From assembly GCF_014844095.1 (NCBI RefSeq), contig NZ_CP062163.1, positions 4,001,501 to 4,065,500 of the forward strand: a stretch of DNA of 64,000 nucleotides, in the 5' to 3' direction. The notes beneath the pieces are model-generated. The model was not told the DNA's origin, did no database searches, and worked only from the letters and a program-made list of their open reading frames with translations. Origin of the DNA: Brevibacillus sp. JNUCC-41 (GTDB lineage Bacteria > Bacillota > Bacilli > Bacillales > DSM-1321). Below are positions 43,245 through 51,581 of the stretch, piece by piece (the stretch's first letter is position 1; each line of letters starts with the position of its first letter). Both the position numbers and the translations under genes were made by a program.

Positions 43245-44974
43245 GCAATTTCCTCCTCCGTGAGCTGTGATAAGGCGATTTCACGGTATATGTCGTTTGT
43301 ACTTAGCAACTCTTGGTGTGTTCCCATACCTACAATGTGTCCTTCGTCTAACACAATGATTCGATCAGCGTCAACCACCGTACTGACACGCTGGGCAACG
43401 AGTAGTACCGTCGAATTTTTCGTTTCTTCTTTCAAGGCTGCGCGAAGTTTGGCATCCGTCTTGAAATCAAGTGCAGAAAAGCTATCATCGAATATATAAA
43501 TATCGGGTTTCCGAATGAGTGCCCGCGCAATCGAAAGCCGCTGTTTTTGCCCGCCTGATAGGTTTGAACCGCCTTGTTCGATTTCTGCCTGATAGCCGTC
43601 TTTCATGTTGTTGATAAAATCTTCCGCTTGCGCAATCCGAGCGGCATGCTCAACTTCATCTTGTGTGGCTGTTTGTTTTCCAAAGCGAATGTTTTCAGCG
43701 ATCGTACCTGAAAAGAGGACGGCCTTTTGTGGTACAAAGCCAATTTTTGAACGAACTTCTTCTTGTGATGACTTACGAATATCAACACCATTGACGCGGA
43801 TCGTTCCACTTGAAATATCATAGAAGCGAGGGATCAAATTGACGAGCGTTGTTTTCCCTGAGCCTGTTCCGCCGATTATTGCGGTGATTTCACCAGGACT
43901 TGCAGAAAAACTAATATCCGATAATGCAGGTTCTTCTGCTCCTGGATAACTGAACGTCACATGATCAAATTCAATTGTACCGTGTTCACGATCTGCCTTT
44001 TCTGTCCCCTCATCAAGGAATGAGGGTTTCATGTCAAGGACTTCGTTTATCCTTTTTGCCGATACGGCTGCTCGTGGAATCATAACGAACATCATGGATG
44101 CCATAACGAGAGCGAACATAATTTGCATAACATATTGGATAAATGCCATTAAATCCCCGATTTGCATACCGCCGTTATCAATACGAACTCCACCAAACCA
44201 AATGATGCCAACAACCGTCAAGTTCATTACAAGCATCATTACAGGCATCATGAAGGCCATGATTTTATTGACCTTGATCGAGACATCCGTCAATTCTTTA
44301 TTCGCTTTCTTTAGACGTTCTTTCTCTTGCGTTTCACGATTGAAGGCTCGAATGACGCGAATGCCAGTTAAATTTTCTCGTAATACAAGGTTCAACCGGT
44401 CTAATCGCTTTTGCACTGTTTGAAAGAGCGGTACACCTTTATATAGAATAAGCAAGATCGACCCAATCAATAAAGGCATTGTGACAACAATGACAAGTGA
44501 TAATTTTGCATCCATGGATACAGCCATGATCACTCCGCCGATTAACATGATAGGTGCACTGATAACCATACGAAGCATCATGATAACCACTTGCTGGACT
44601 TGCGTTATATCATTGGTCGTCCGTGTAATCAATGACGCCGTACCGACTTCATCAAATTCTTGTAACGAAAATTTTTCAACATGATTAAAGACTTTCAGGC
44701 GGAGATCGCGTCCCATTCCCATTGCCGCTTTGGAAGAATAGTAACTTGCGATTATGGATGCACAAGCGCCAAGTGCGGAAACCAACAGCATCAAACCACC
44801 GATTTTCCAAATGTATGGAGTGTCTCCTTGAACGACGCCTTTGTCAATAATATCAGCCATTAGTGTAGGCAAAAAGAGGTCCGACATGGATTGAATAAAA
44901 ACCAGACCGATAACTGCTGAAATAATCCACTTATAAACGGATAAATTTTTCAGTATTTTCATCATTTTGAACAC
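43241..44974 (-). CDS. ABC multidrug exporter half-transporter (first subunit)
   Basis: A 577-residue half-transporter with six helices and one ATPase domain. The nucleotide domain has Walker A GGTGSGKTT, signature NLSGGQKQRLSIARAL and Walker B IYIFDDSFSALDFKTD. Walker B ends in DD instead of DE, so the catalytic Glu is replaced by Asp, and the switch region reads LVAQRVSTVVDAD with Gln for His. This subunit carries the degenerate ATP site typical of heterodimeric exporters, while its partner at 41385 is canonical. It overlaps the MarR gene by 13 bases at its start and the partner at its end. Confidence 0.92.
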   Translation of the reverse strand: MFKMMKILKNLSVYKWIISAVIGLVFIQSMSDLFLPTLMADIIDKGVVQGDTPYIWKIGGLMLLVSALGACASIIASYYSSKAAMGMGRDLRLKVFNHVEKFSLQEFDEVGTASLITRTTNDITQVQQVVIMMLRMVISAPIMLIGGVIMAVSMDAKLSLVIVVTMPLLIGSILLILYKGVPLFQTVQKRLDRLNLVLRENLTGIRVIRAFNRETQEKERLKKANKELTDVSIKVNKIMAFMMPVMMLVMNLTVVGIIWFGGVRIDNGGMQIGDLMAFIQYVMQIMFALVMASMMFVMIPRAAVSAKRINEVLDMKPSFLDEGTEKADREHGTIEFDHVTFSYPGAEEPALSDISFSASPGEITAIIGGTGSGKTTLVNLIPRFYDISSGTIRVNGVDIRKSSQEEVRSKIGFVPQKAVLFSGTIAENIRFGKQTATQDEVEHAARIAQAEDFINNMKDGYQAEIEQGGSNLSGGQKQRLSIARALIRKPDIYIFDDSFSALDFKTDAKLRAALKEETKNSTVLLVAQRVSTVVDADRIIVLDEGHIVGMGTHQELLSTNDIYREIALSQLTEEEIA

Positions 44975-45438
44975 TCTCCCTGTTCGGTAGCTTGTGCTTC
45001 TAAAAAGTTTGAAATTTGAAGATGCGTTGCTAGCAACTCTTCAAACTGTTCTTCGGAAAGCATTTCAATGGCCGTTTGAAAGACTTGGTGAATGCTTCCT
45101 TCGTGAAAATGAATCGTTTTTAATAAATTTTTCCCCTGATCGGTGATTGACAACTGAATCTCACGCCGGTTGCCCTCCACATGCTCACGATGGAGCATGC
45201 CTGACCGAACGAGACCATCGACCGCTTGGCTCAAGGTGCTTTTTGGAAGAAATGTTTTCTCTCCGACATTTTTTTGAGTGGTCTCTTTGTAAAGGGTAAT
45301 GGTCATCAATATGGAGTATTGAGGAACTGTTAATCCACTTTCTGCGGCTGTCTTTTGAACGAACCGCATAATATTTTTCTGCACGTTCCAAAATGAACGC
45401 AATAGTTGTACGGAACGCATTTGTTTTTCATTCTCCAC
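44962..45438 (-). CDS. MarR-family regulator of the ABC exporter operon
   Basis: A 158-residue MarR regulator with the winged-helix core LTVPQYSILMTITLYKETTQKNVGEKTFLPKSTLSQAVDGLVRSGMLHREHVEGNRREIQLSITDQGKNL. It is the first gene of a three-gene operon with both exporter subunits and overlaps the next start by 13 bases. Repeated TTTTGAAC elements at 45459-45483, about 20 bases upstream of its start, are a probable operator. It should repress the exporter until a toxic ligand binds. Confidence 0.9.
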   Translation of the reverse strand: MENEKQMRSVQLLRSFWNVQKNIMRFVQKTAAESGLTVPQYSILMTITLYKETTQKNVGEKTFLPKSTLSQAVDGLVRSGMLHREHVEGNRREIQLSITDQGKNLLKTIHFHEGSIHQVFQTAIEMLSEEQFEELLATHLQISNFLEAQATEQGECSK

Positions 45439-45458
45439 TTAACATCACCATTCTTTCT

Positions 45459-45483
45459 GTTTTGAACTGTTCCATTTTGAACA
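45459..45483. promoter_or_regulatory. Probable MarR operator of the ABC exporter operon
   Basis: TTTTGAAC occurs twice, at 45460 and again 16 bases later, and GAACTGTTC within it is a near-perfect inverted repeat. It lies just upstream of the MarR start codon (45438). Confidence 0.5.
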
Positions 45484-45627
45484 TTTAATTTTATGAATCA
45501 TTTTAATTTACAGCTATTATTCCGCTTAGTCAACAAAAAAAGCGATCAAATAATTTCGGTGTTTACCTAGACTTTGGTCGTACATAAAACCCTAGTAAAA
45601 ATCTGAGTGGTCTTGGCGATTCATCAT

Positions 45628-45645
45628 TGTTTTCGCGTGAAAACA
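45628..45645. promoter_or_regulatory. Inverted repeat TGTTTTC-GCGT-GAAAACA
   Basis: Perfect 7-bp arms around GCGT, located 264 bases before bkdAA and 190 bases before the divergent MarR gene. It looks like a repressor operator, but no matching regulator is identified. Confidence 0.5.
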
Positions 45646-45908
45646 CCCACTTATTCATGTACTTGATTCAATGGACATCAAAATGTCCTTTTAACAGAGT
45701 GAAATTAGTTGGAAATTTGAGATAAAAAGTGGTAGGATAATATTGCATTGAGTTAGTACCAGGTAATAATACTAGATGATAACGCATTTGAGGGTGTTAT
45801 ATGGCAAGCATACATACATAAACGAGATTTTTCTTCCTTAGATAAATAACCGGATTTAAGTTTGTATTAACCGAAAAATGTTTTGATTTTTAGGAGGGAT
45901 GATGACAT

Positions 45909-46904
45909 ATGGTTGAAAACCGTCATCTACAGGCAGGTCTAAGTGATGATCAGGTGCTTGAGATGTATAGAATAATGTTATTGGCAAGACGTATAGATGA
46001 ACGGATGTGGCTGTTGAACAGATCTGGAAAAATTCCTTTTGTCGTTTCTTGTCAAGGGCAGGAAGCAGCTCAAGTGGGAGCTGCATTTGCATTGAACCGT
46101 GAAAAGGATTATGTCCTTCCTTATTACCGGGATCTCGGTGTGGTTCTTGCGTTTGGGATGACCGCAAGGGATTTAATGTTATCCAGTTTTGCAAAAGCAG
46201 AAGATCCAAATTCGGGCGGGCGTCAAATGCCTGGGCATTTTGGGCAAAAAAAGAATCGCATCGTGACGGGATCTTCGCCAGTTACCACCCAAGTGCCACA
46301 TGCAGTGGGGATTGCACTCGCTGGAAAAATGGAAGGAAAAGATATTGTTTCATTCGTTACATTCGGAGAGGGTTCATCAAACCAAGGGGATTTCCATGAA
46401 GGAGCGAATTTTGCAGGTGTACATAAACTTCCGGTTATCTTGATGTGCGAGAATAATCAGTATGCCATTTCCGTACCGATTGAAAAGCAATTGGCTTGCG
46501 GGAAAGTGTCAGACCGGGCCATTGGTTATGGCATGCCAGGGGTGACAGTCGATGGAAATGACCCGATCGAAGTATACCGGGTGGTGAAAGAAGCGGCCGA
46601 TAGAGGCAGGCGTGGTGAAGGACCAAGCTTAATCGAAACGGTTTCATACAGGCTTACGCCACACTCAAGCGATGATGATGATAGTCAATACAGGTCGCCT
46701 GATGAAGTGTCAGAGGCCAAAAAAATAGATTCGATCATCACTTTCGGTGCCTATTTAAAAGAAGCTGGAATCATGGATGATCAAATGGAGAAACAAATGA
46801 ACGAGGAAATAATGGAAGTTGTGAACGAAGCGACGGATTATGCGGAAAATGCTCCATTTGCAAATGAAGACACGCTCTCAAATTACGTTTACGCAGGTAA
46901 GTAA
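45909..46904 (+). CDS. bkdAA: Branched-chain 2-oxoacid dehydrogenase E1 alpha subunit
   Basis: A 331-residue ThDP-dependent E1 alpha subunit, close to Bacillus BkdAA/BfmBAA. Motifs: LLARRIDERMWLLNRSGKIPFV, GRQMPGHFGQKKNRIVTGSSPVTTQVPHAVG, and the ThDP-Mg site GEGSSNQGDFHEGANFAGVHKLPVILMCENNQYA. The phosphorylation-loop region SYRLTPHSSDDDD is also typical. With E1 beta it decarboxylates 2-oxo acids from valine, leucine and isoleucine, feeding branched fatty acid synthesis. The start ATG follows TAGGAGGG. It overlaps nothing, and bkdAB follows after 12 bases. No E2 or E3 gene accompanies the pair here. Confidence 0.93.
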   Translation: MVENRHLQAGLSDDQVLEMYRIMLLARRIDERMWLLNRSGKIPFVVSCQGQEAAQVGAAFALNREKDYVLPYYRDLGVVLAFGMTARDLMLSSFAKAEDPNSGGRQMPGHFGQKKNRIVTGSSPVTTQVPHAVGIALAGKMEGKDIVSFVTFGEGSSNQGDFHEGANFAGVHKLPVILMCENNQYAISVPIEKQLACGKVSDRAIGYGMPGVTVDGNDPIEVYRVVKEAADRGRRGEGPSLIETVSYRLTPHSSDDDDSQYRSPDEVSEAKKIDSIITFGAYLKEAGIMDDQMEKQMNEEIMEVVNEATDYAENAPFANEDTLSNYVYAGK

Positions 46905-46916
46905 GGAGGAAAGAAG

Positions 46917-47900
46917 ATGGCAGTGATATCTTATATAGATGCCGTGATAATGGCGATGCGGGAAGAAATGGAACATGATACCCGTGTATTTGTATTAGGT
47001 GAGGACGTAGGGGTAAAAGGCGGCGTGTTTAAAGCGACATCAGGGTTATACGAACAATTCGGGGAACAGCGTGTCATTGATGCCCCGCTTGCTGAATCCG
47101 CAATCGCAGGAGTCGGCATCGGCGCGGCCATGTATGGAATGAGGCCGATTGCGGAAATGCAATTCGCTGATTTTATCATGCCAGCAATCAACCAAATCAT
47201 TTCGGAAGCTGCAAAAATCCGTTATCGCTCCAATAATGACTGGCATTGCCCTATCGTCATCAGAGCTCCATACGGCGGGGGTGTACATGGGGCGTTATAC
47301 CATTCACAATCCGTTGAGGCCATTTTTGCCAATCAACCGGGACTTAAAATCGTCATGCCCTCTACACCCTACGACGTGAAAGGTTTATTGAAAGCAGCCA
47401 TTCGCGATGAAGATCCGGTCCTTTTCTTTGAACATAAACGTGCCTATCGCCTTATTAAAGAAGAAGTGCCGGATGATGATTATGTTTTACCGATTGGTAA
47501 AGCGGATGTAAAACGTGAAGGCGATGACGTTACAGTGATTACTTACGGCCTTTGTGTTCATTTTGCGCTCCAGGCAGCTGAAAGGCTGGCCAGTGATGGC
47601 ATATCCGTTCATATACTTGATTTACGAACCGTTTATCCATTAGATCAAGAAGCCATTATGGAAGCTGCGTCTAAAACAGGAAAAGTCCTATTGGTTACTG
47701 AAGATAATAAGGAAGGAAGCATCATCAGTGAAGTATCGGCGATCATTGCAGAAAACTGCCTCTTCGATCTCGATGCCCCAATCATGAGACTCGCAGGCCC
47801 GGATGTCCCAGCGATGCCATATTCACCATCATTGGAGAAATCCTTCATGGTGAATCCTGAAAAAGTGGAAAAGGCACTGAGGGACCTTGTTGCCTATTGA
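46917..47900 (+). CDS. bkdAB: Branched-chain 2-oxoacid dehydrogenase E1 beta subunit
   Basis: A 327-residue E1 beta subunit close to Bacillus BkdAB/BfmBAB. Motifs: VFVLGEDVGVKGGVFKATSGLYEQFG, LAESAIAGVGIGAAMYGMRPIAEMQFADFIMPA, RAPYGGGVHGALYHSQSVEA, FFEHKRAYRLIKEEVPDDDY and ITYGLCVHFALQAAE. It forms the alpha2-beta2 E1 heterotetramer with BkdAA. The start ATG follows AAGGAGGAAAG. In B. subtilis the set continues into bkdB (E2) and is preceded by ptb, bcd, buk and lpdV. Here it ends at a 20-bp hairpin and none of those genes is present, so E2 and E3 must come from elsewhere in the genome. Confidence 0.93.
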   Translation: MAVISYIDAVIMAMREEMEHDTRVFVLGEDVGVKGGVFKATSGLYEQFGEQRVIDAPLAESAIAGVGIGAAMYGMRPIAEMQFADFIMPAINQIISEAAKIRYRSNNDWHCPIVIRAPYGGGVHGALYHSQSVEAIFANQPGLKIVMPSTPYDVKGLLKAAIRDEDPVLFFEHKRAYRLIKEEVPDDDYVLPIGKADVKREGDDVTVITYGLCVHFALQAAERLASDGISVHILDLRTVYPLDQEAIMEAASKTGKVLLVTEDNKEGSIISEVSAIIAENCLFDLDAPIMRLAGPDVPAMPYSPSLEKSFMVNPEKVEKALRDLVAY

Positions 47901-47912
47901 ACGAATGAAATA

Positions 47913-47956
47913 GAACAAACAAAGCATCCCCCATCTGGGGGATGCTTTGTTTGTTC
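47913..47956. terminator. Exceptionally long perfect terminator hairpin after bkdAB
   Basis: Twenty consecutive base pairs join 47913-47932 and 47937-47956 around a four-base loop (ATCT). It is GC-rich at the loop and AT-rich at the base, so it can end transcription in either direction. Confidence 0.85.
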
Positions 47957-48087
47957 CCATATTGGATCATGCAGATGAAAAACCAATTAAGGAAATTGCC
48001 AAGGATGTCCGTGAAACTGGCCAAAAAGTACACATGAATAAAAAGATCATTGAAACGCCATTTGAAATTCGTGGTATTATATGGTAA
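47957..48087 (+). pseudogene. Short gene remnant after bkdAB
   Basis: Directly after the hairpin an open frame without a start reads LDHADEKPIKEIAKDVRETG, then QKVHMNKKIIETPFEIRGI, and stops at 48085. It looks like the 3-prime end of a lost gene. I do not recognise the family. Confidence 0.35.
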
Positions 48088-48112
48088 AGAATTCTAGTTA
48101 AAGGAGCTTAAG

Positions 48113-49480
48113 ATGAATACTGGACAATTCTCCAATAATAAACTATTAGATATGGTGTTTGAGAGTACATATTATGGAATTGTAATTGTCGATAGTAATG
48201 GGAAAATTCAATACATTAGCAATAAATATTGTGAATTTTTAAATGTTGAACGCGACACAGTGATTGGTGAACATGTGACGAATATAATTGAAAATACAAG
48301 GCTACATCTTGTAGTGCAAATAGGTAAATCCGAAATTGCTGACATACATTTTCTTCGTGGTGATTTTGTTATCGCAAATCGCATTCCTATCATTGAAAAT
48401 AATGAAATAATTGGTGCAATCGGGACAATCATGTTTCGTGATCTTGATGATTGGAATAAAATGAATAGTCACATCAAGGAGATCTTGACAAAACATAATT
48501 TTTACAAAAATGAAATAGGCGTTACAAATGGAGTGAAATATTCCTTACATAACTTAATTGGAAATTCTCAAGAAATACAACAGTTAAAAGAACGTGTGAA
48601 AAGGTTGGCTAGAGGTGATATCTCTGTTCTAATTAGAGGAGAAAGCGGTACAGGCAAGGAAATAATAGCACATAGCATTCATCAGCTAAGTGGAAGAAGC
48701 GACAAACCGCTTGTGAAAATAAATTGTAGTTCAATTCCGGAACACTTGTTAGAATCTGAACTTTTTGGTTATGAAGAAGGTGCCTTCACAGGGGCAAAAA
48801 AGGGAGGTAAAATAGGAAAGTTTCAATTTGCTGATGGTGGAACGGTTTTCCTTGACGAAATTGGTGATATGCCTCAGCAAATGCAAGTCAAGTTATTAAG
48901 GGTCCTTCAGGAGAAAGAGTATGAGCCTGTAGGTTCGCTTTACCCCAAAAAACTAAATGTTCGAGTGATTGCTGCAACAAATCGCCCTTTAGAAAAATTG
49001 GTTGAAGAAAAGCTATTTCGTGAAGACTTATTTTATAGAATTAATGCTGTCCAATTATTTGTTCCTCCTTTAAGAGATAGAATGGAAGATATCCCTTTAC
49101 TTGTAGATTATTTTTTCAAAAAAATCACAGCTCGAATGGGGAAACGAGTATCCTCCATACACCCAGAGGTGATTTCATTAATAGAGCGCTATAACTGGCC
49201 AGGGAATATCAGAGAACTAGAGAATGTGATTGATGCAGGTGTTCACCTATCAAATGAAGAGTTAATGGGAAAGGATGCTTTACCTGAGTATCTTAAACTT
49301 CATAATGTGAATACGAAAGAATTAAGTTTAAAGGATTGTGTAGAGGAAGCAGAAAAGAAGGAAATCGAAAAAGCGTTAAGGAGGTTTAAGTTTGATAAAA
49401 AAAGGGTTGCGGAAGCTCTTGGGATAGGGAATTCCACCCTTTACGATAAAATTAGAAAATATAAGATTTCTGACCAATAA
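48113..49480 (+). CDS. PAS-domain sigma-54-dependent activator of the fatty-acid-type operon
   Basis: A 455-residue enhancer-binding protein. The N-terminal PAS domain is MVFESTYYGIVIVDSNGKIQYISNKY. The AAA+ domain carries Walker A GESGTGKE, the full contact loop GAFTGA, and Walker B VFLDEIGD. The Fis-type HTH is KKRVAEALGIGNSTLYDKIRK. The start ATG follows AAAGGAGC. A terminator at 49485-49531 ends the gene. A -24/-12 promoter lies 240 bases downstream ahead of an acyl-CoA ligase operon, its probable target. The PAS ligand is unknown. It could also act on bkdAA-bkdAB, but no sigma-54 site was found there. Confidence 0.93.
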   Translation: MNTGQFSNNKLLDMVFESTYYGIVIVDSNGKIQYISNKYCEFLNVERDTVIGEHVTNIIENTRLHLVVQIGKSEIADIHFLRGDFVIANRIPIIENNEIIGAIGTIMFRDLDDWNKMNSHIKEILTKHNFYKNEIGVTNGVKYSLHNLIGNSQEIQQLKERVKRLARGDISVLIRGESGTGKEIIAHSIHQLSGRSDKPLVKINCSSIPEHLLESELFGYEEGAFTGAKKGGKIGKFQFADGGTVFLDEIGDMPQQMQVKLLRVLQEKEYEPVGSLYPKKLNVRVIAATNRPLEKLVEEKLFREDLFYRINAVQLFVPPLRDRMEDIPLLVDYFFKKITARMGKRVSSIHPEVISLIERYNWPGNIRELENVIDAGVHLSNEELMGKDALPEYLKLHNVNTKELSLKDCVEEAEKKEIEKALRRFKFDKKRVAEALGIGNSTLYDKIRKYKISDQ

Positions 49481-49484
49481 AAAT

Positions 49485-49531
49485 AAATCCGGGATTTCAG
49501 AATTCAATCCGAAATCCCGGATTTATTTTTT
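49485..49531 (+). terminator. Terminator of the third sigma-54 activator
   Basis: AAATCCGGGATTTC (49485-49498) pairs with GAAATCCCGGATTT (49511-49524) as a perfect 14-bp stem, followed by ATTTTTT. Confidence 0.85.
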
Positions 49532-49604
49532 GATTTCCATATTAATGTTGATATGGTTCACATAACTGGAGAAACAAGGCTATAAATTATGAAAAACAAT
49601 GAAT

Positions 49605-49661
49605 GAAAAATCAGCTGATCTTACTTCAGTTGATTTTTTCCTTGGTTATTTTCCGAAAAAT
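49605..49661. promoter_or_regulatory. Inverted repeat and CodY-like box upstream of the sigma-54 promoter
   Basis: GAAAAATCAGCTGA (49605-49618) pairs with the arm at 49626-49640 almost perfectly. Next, 49647-49661 reads TATTTTCCGAAAAAT, which matches 12 of 15 positions of the CodY box. These lie 60-115 bases upstream of the -24/-12 site. The repeat is the best candidate for the activator binding site. Confidence 0.5.
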
Positions 49662-49719
49662 CAGAAAATAAGTCATCGGCTTTTCCTCGATTATTAAGGT
49701 GAGTAAGTTTTTTTCCGTT

Positions 49720-49736
49720 TTGGAATGAATCTTGCA
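49720..49736 (+). promoter_or_regulatory. Sigma-54 promoter of the acyl-CoA ligase operon
   Basis: TTGGAATGAATCTTGCA has GG at 49722-49723 and GC at 49734-49735, 12 apart, fitting TGGCAC-N5-TTGCA. The first gene starts about 110 bases further on. Confidence 0.8.
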
Positions 49737-49764
49737 TCCAAATTAGAAGAAAGGAGGAAAGAAA

Positions 49765-49806
49765 ATGATAAAGGCGAGTGGTCAATTCAGCGGCCTTGTA
49801 GCCTGA
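49765..49806 (+). CDS. Possible 13-residue leader peptide
   Basis: A very strong ribosome site (GAAAGGAGGAAAG) precedes ATG 49765 and a 13-codon frame, MIKASGQFSGLVA, ending in TGA. The end of the frame overlaps a hairpin (AATTCAG with CTGAATT, about 49783-49810). It lies between the sigma-54 promoter and the acyl-CoA ligase gene, so it could control translation of the operon. It may equally be a chance frame after a relic ribosome site. Confidence 0.4.
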   Translation: MIKASGQFSGLVA

Positions 49807-49846
49807 ATTTTGTCTGTATTTTTTAAATTGAAAAGGAGGAATTTCA

Positions 49847-51403
49847 TTGGATGTCGGTTTTATCACAAGAAAAATGGCGAATGATTTAAATAATATAAAT
49901 TCTAGAAAAATAGCAATACAAGAAGAAGCAGGAAAGTCGATGACGTACATGGATCTCCACCTTAAATCAAATGCGTATGCAAACAAGCTTTACGAAATTG
50001 GAGTGCGAAAAGGGGATCGTGTCGGTATTTTACTTTACAACTGTCTCGAATATTTTAGTCTATATTTTGCCATTGCGAAAATCGGTGCAATTGCAGTTCG
50101 ACTTAATTTTAGGCTTTCAAGTGCAGAGCTTGAGTATGCATTAAATGATTCACAGACAAAAATATTGTGCTTCCATTCTAACTTAGCCAATCAGCTGGAA
50201 TCAGTGTGTAATCATGTTTCTGTTGAGCGTTATTTTTGTCTTCCTCATAGAAATGGCCCAACCCCAGGATGGTCTGAGTCATGGAGTGTACTAGAAAGTG
50301 GTTCGGTAGATGAGGTCAAAGTCGATAGCATTAAATTAAACGATCCAGTCATGCTTATGTATACATCAGGAACAACGGGAAGACCTAAAGGTGCGATTTG
50401 GACACATGATACAACTTTCTGGTTTTCCACGATACAAGCACTGAAATGGAAATTTACAGGGCAAGAAGTTGCGATGACGACAGGACCACTATATCATGTT
50501 GGGGCGATGGAAGATATCGCACTTCCCATTCTACTGATGGGTGGAAGGGTAATAATTACAAAAAGCCAAGAATTCGAGATTGGAAGAATTCTTTCCGTTA
50601 TTGAAGGGGAAAATGTGACCGATTCTTTTTTATTCCCTTTCATGATTTATGAAATGCTAAATTTGCCTGAAATTGAAAAGTATCAGCTGAAATCTTTAAA
50701 AACCATTTATACAGGTGGTGACCCGCTAATGCCATGGGCACTGGAACAATTAAAAAAGAGGTTTCCTCAAATTGGAGTTGTTCAAGTTTACGGGTTAACT
50801 GAAGGACAGCCAATTGCGGCTTCGCTTGAACCAAAAGATGCTTTTACAAAAGGCCATACCGTTGGGAAGCCGATGCCACTTACAGAAATAAATATTATCG
50901 ATGAGGCTGGAACGCCTTTGCCAGTTGGTGAAATTGGTGAGATCGCTATTAAAAGTCCAGCGGTTTCTGAGGGTTATTGGAGGAAACCAGATGCCACAAT
51001 GGAAACATTCGTGAATGGGTGGTGTAAAACAGGAGACATGGGAAAGTTCGATCATGATGGGTATCTATCAATTGCAGGCAGAAAAAAAGATATGATTCGG
51101 AGCGGTGGTGAAAACATTTACTCAGCGGAAATTGAAGATGTCTTATACCGCCATGAGGAAGTGAAGGAAGTTTCTATAATTGGTATTCCTGATCCCAAAT
51201 ATATTGAGGCTGTATGTGCTGTTATTGTTAAAAAAGAAGGAGCCAAACTTACGGAGGAAGATGTTGTTAATTACTGTAAGGAACATCTTGCTAGCTACAA
51301 AAAACCTAGAAAGGTCACATTTGTTGATGAAATACCACGTACCCCATCCGGGAAGGTCCAAAAGTTTATTCTTCGTGAACAATTTAATGGTATGGATAAA
51401 TAA
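49847..51403 (+). CDS. Acyl-CoA synthetase (AMP-forming)
   Basis: A 518-residue adenylate-forming acyl-CoA ligase that activates a carboxylic acid with ATP and CoA. Core motifs are visible: MLMYTSGTTGRPKGAIWTHDTT (P-loop, about residues 165-187), YGLTEGQPI, GWCKTGDMGKFDHDGYLSIAGRKKDMIRSGGENIY (A8 hinge), and PRTPSGKVQKFILRE with the catalytic Lys. The start is TTG 49847, seven bases after AAAAGGAGG. It is the first gene behind the sigma-54 promoter, followed by an enoyl-CoA hydratase. Together with a GntP-type permease and a MaoC hydratase this points to uptake and beta-oxidation-like breakdown of a fatty, hydroxy or branched acid. Exact chain length is not predictable. Confidence 0.9.
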   Translation: MDVGFITRKMANDLNNINSRKIAIQEEAGKSMTYMDLHLKSNAYANKLYEIGVRKGDRVGILLYNCLEYFSLYFAIAKIGAIAVRLNFRLSSAELEYALNDSQTKILCFHSNLANQLESVCNHVSVERYFCLPHRNGPTPGWSESWSVLESGSVDEVKVDSIKLNDPVMLMYTSGTTGRPKGAIWTHDTTFWFSTIQALKWKFTGQEVAMTTGPLYHVGAMEDIALPILLMGGRVIITKSQEFEIGRILSVIEGENVTDSFLFPFMIYEMLNLPEIEKYQLKSLKTIYTGGDPLMPWALEQLKKRFPQIGVVQVYGLTEGQPIAASLEPKDAFTKGHTVGKPMPLTEINIIDEAGTPLPVGEIGEIAIKSPAVSEGYWRKPDATMETFVNGWCKTGDMGKFDHDGYLSIAGRKKDMIRSGGENIYSAEIEDVLYRHEEVKEVSIIGIPDPKYIEAVCAVIVKKEGAKLTEEDVVNYCKEHLASYKKPRKVTFVDEIPRTPSGKVQKFILREQFNGMDK

Positions 51404-51581
51404 GGGGTTTATGGAAGGTTGAAAAAGGCTTTGTGAATACATTATTTCACCTTGTTTAAAAAATCACATAACCACAAGGATTCTATCATAGATATCTGGG
51501 TTCACCCACCGATTCCCGTTTTTCAATAATGACAGAGTATTTGGAACCCACAAGTACACTTTAGGTTTAGGAGGAAAGACG

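Larger units (their letters stand above)
45439..45908. other. Intergenic region before bkdAA
   Basis: About 470 bases without a gene. It contains the MarR operator, the inverted repeat at 45628-45645, and the bkdAA leader. I found no -24/-12 promoter with the correct 12-base spacing; TGGTAG..TTGC at about 45731 has a 14-base gap. Confidence 0.5.

Noticed and set aside
45725..45750. Possible -24/-12 promoter before bkdAA (TGGTAG..TTGC)
   Set aside because: The GG to GC distance is 14 or 10 rather than 12, so sigma-54 would not be expected to use it.
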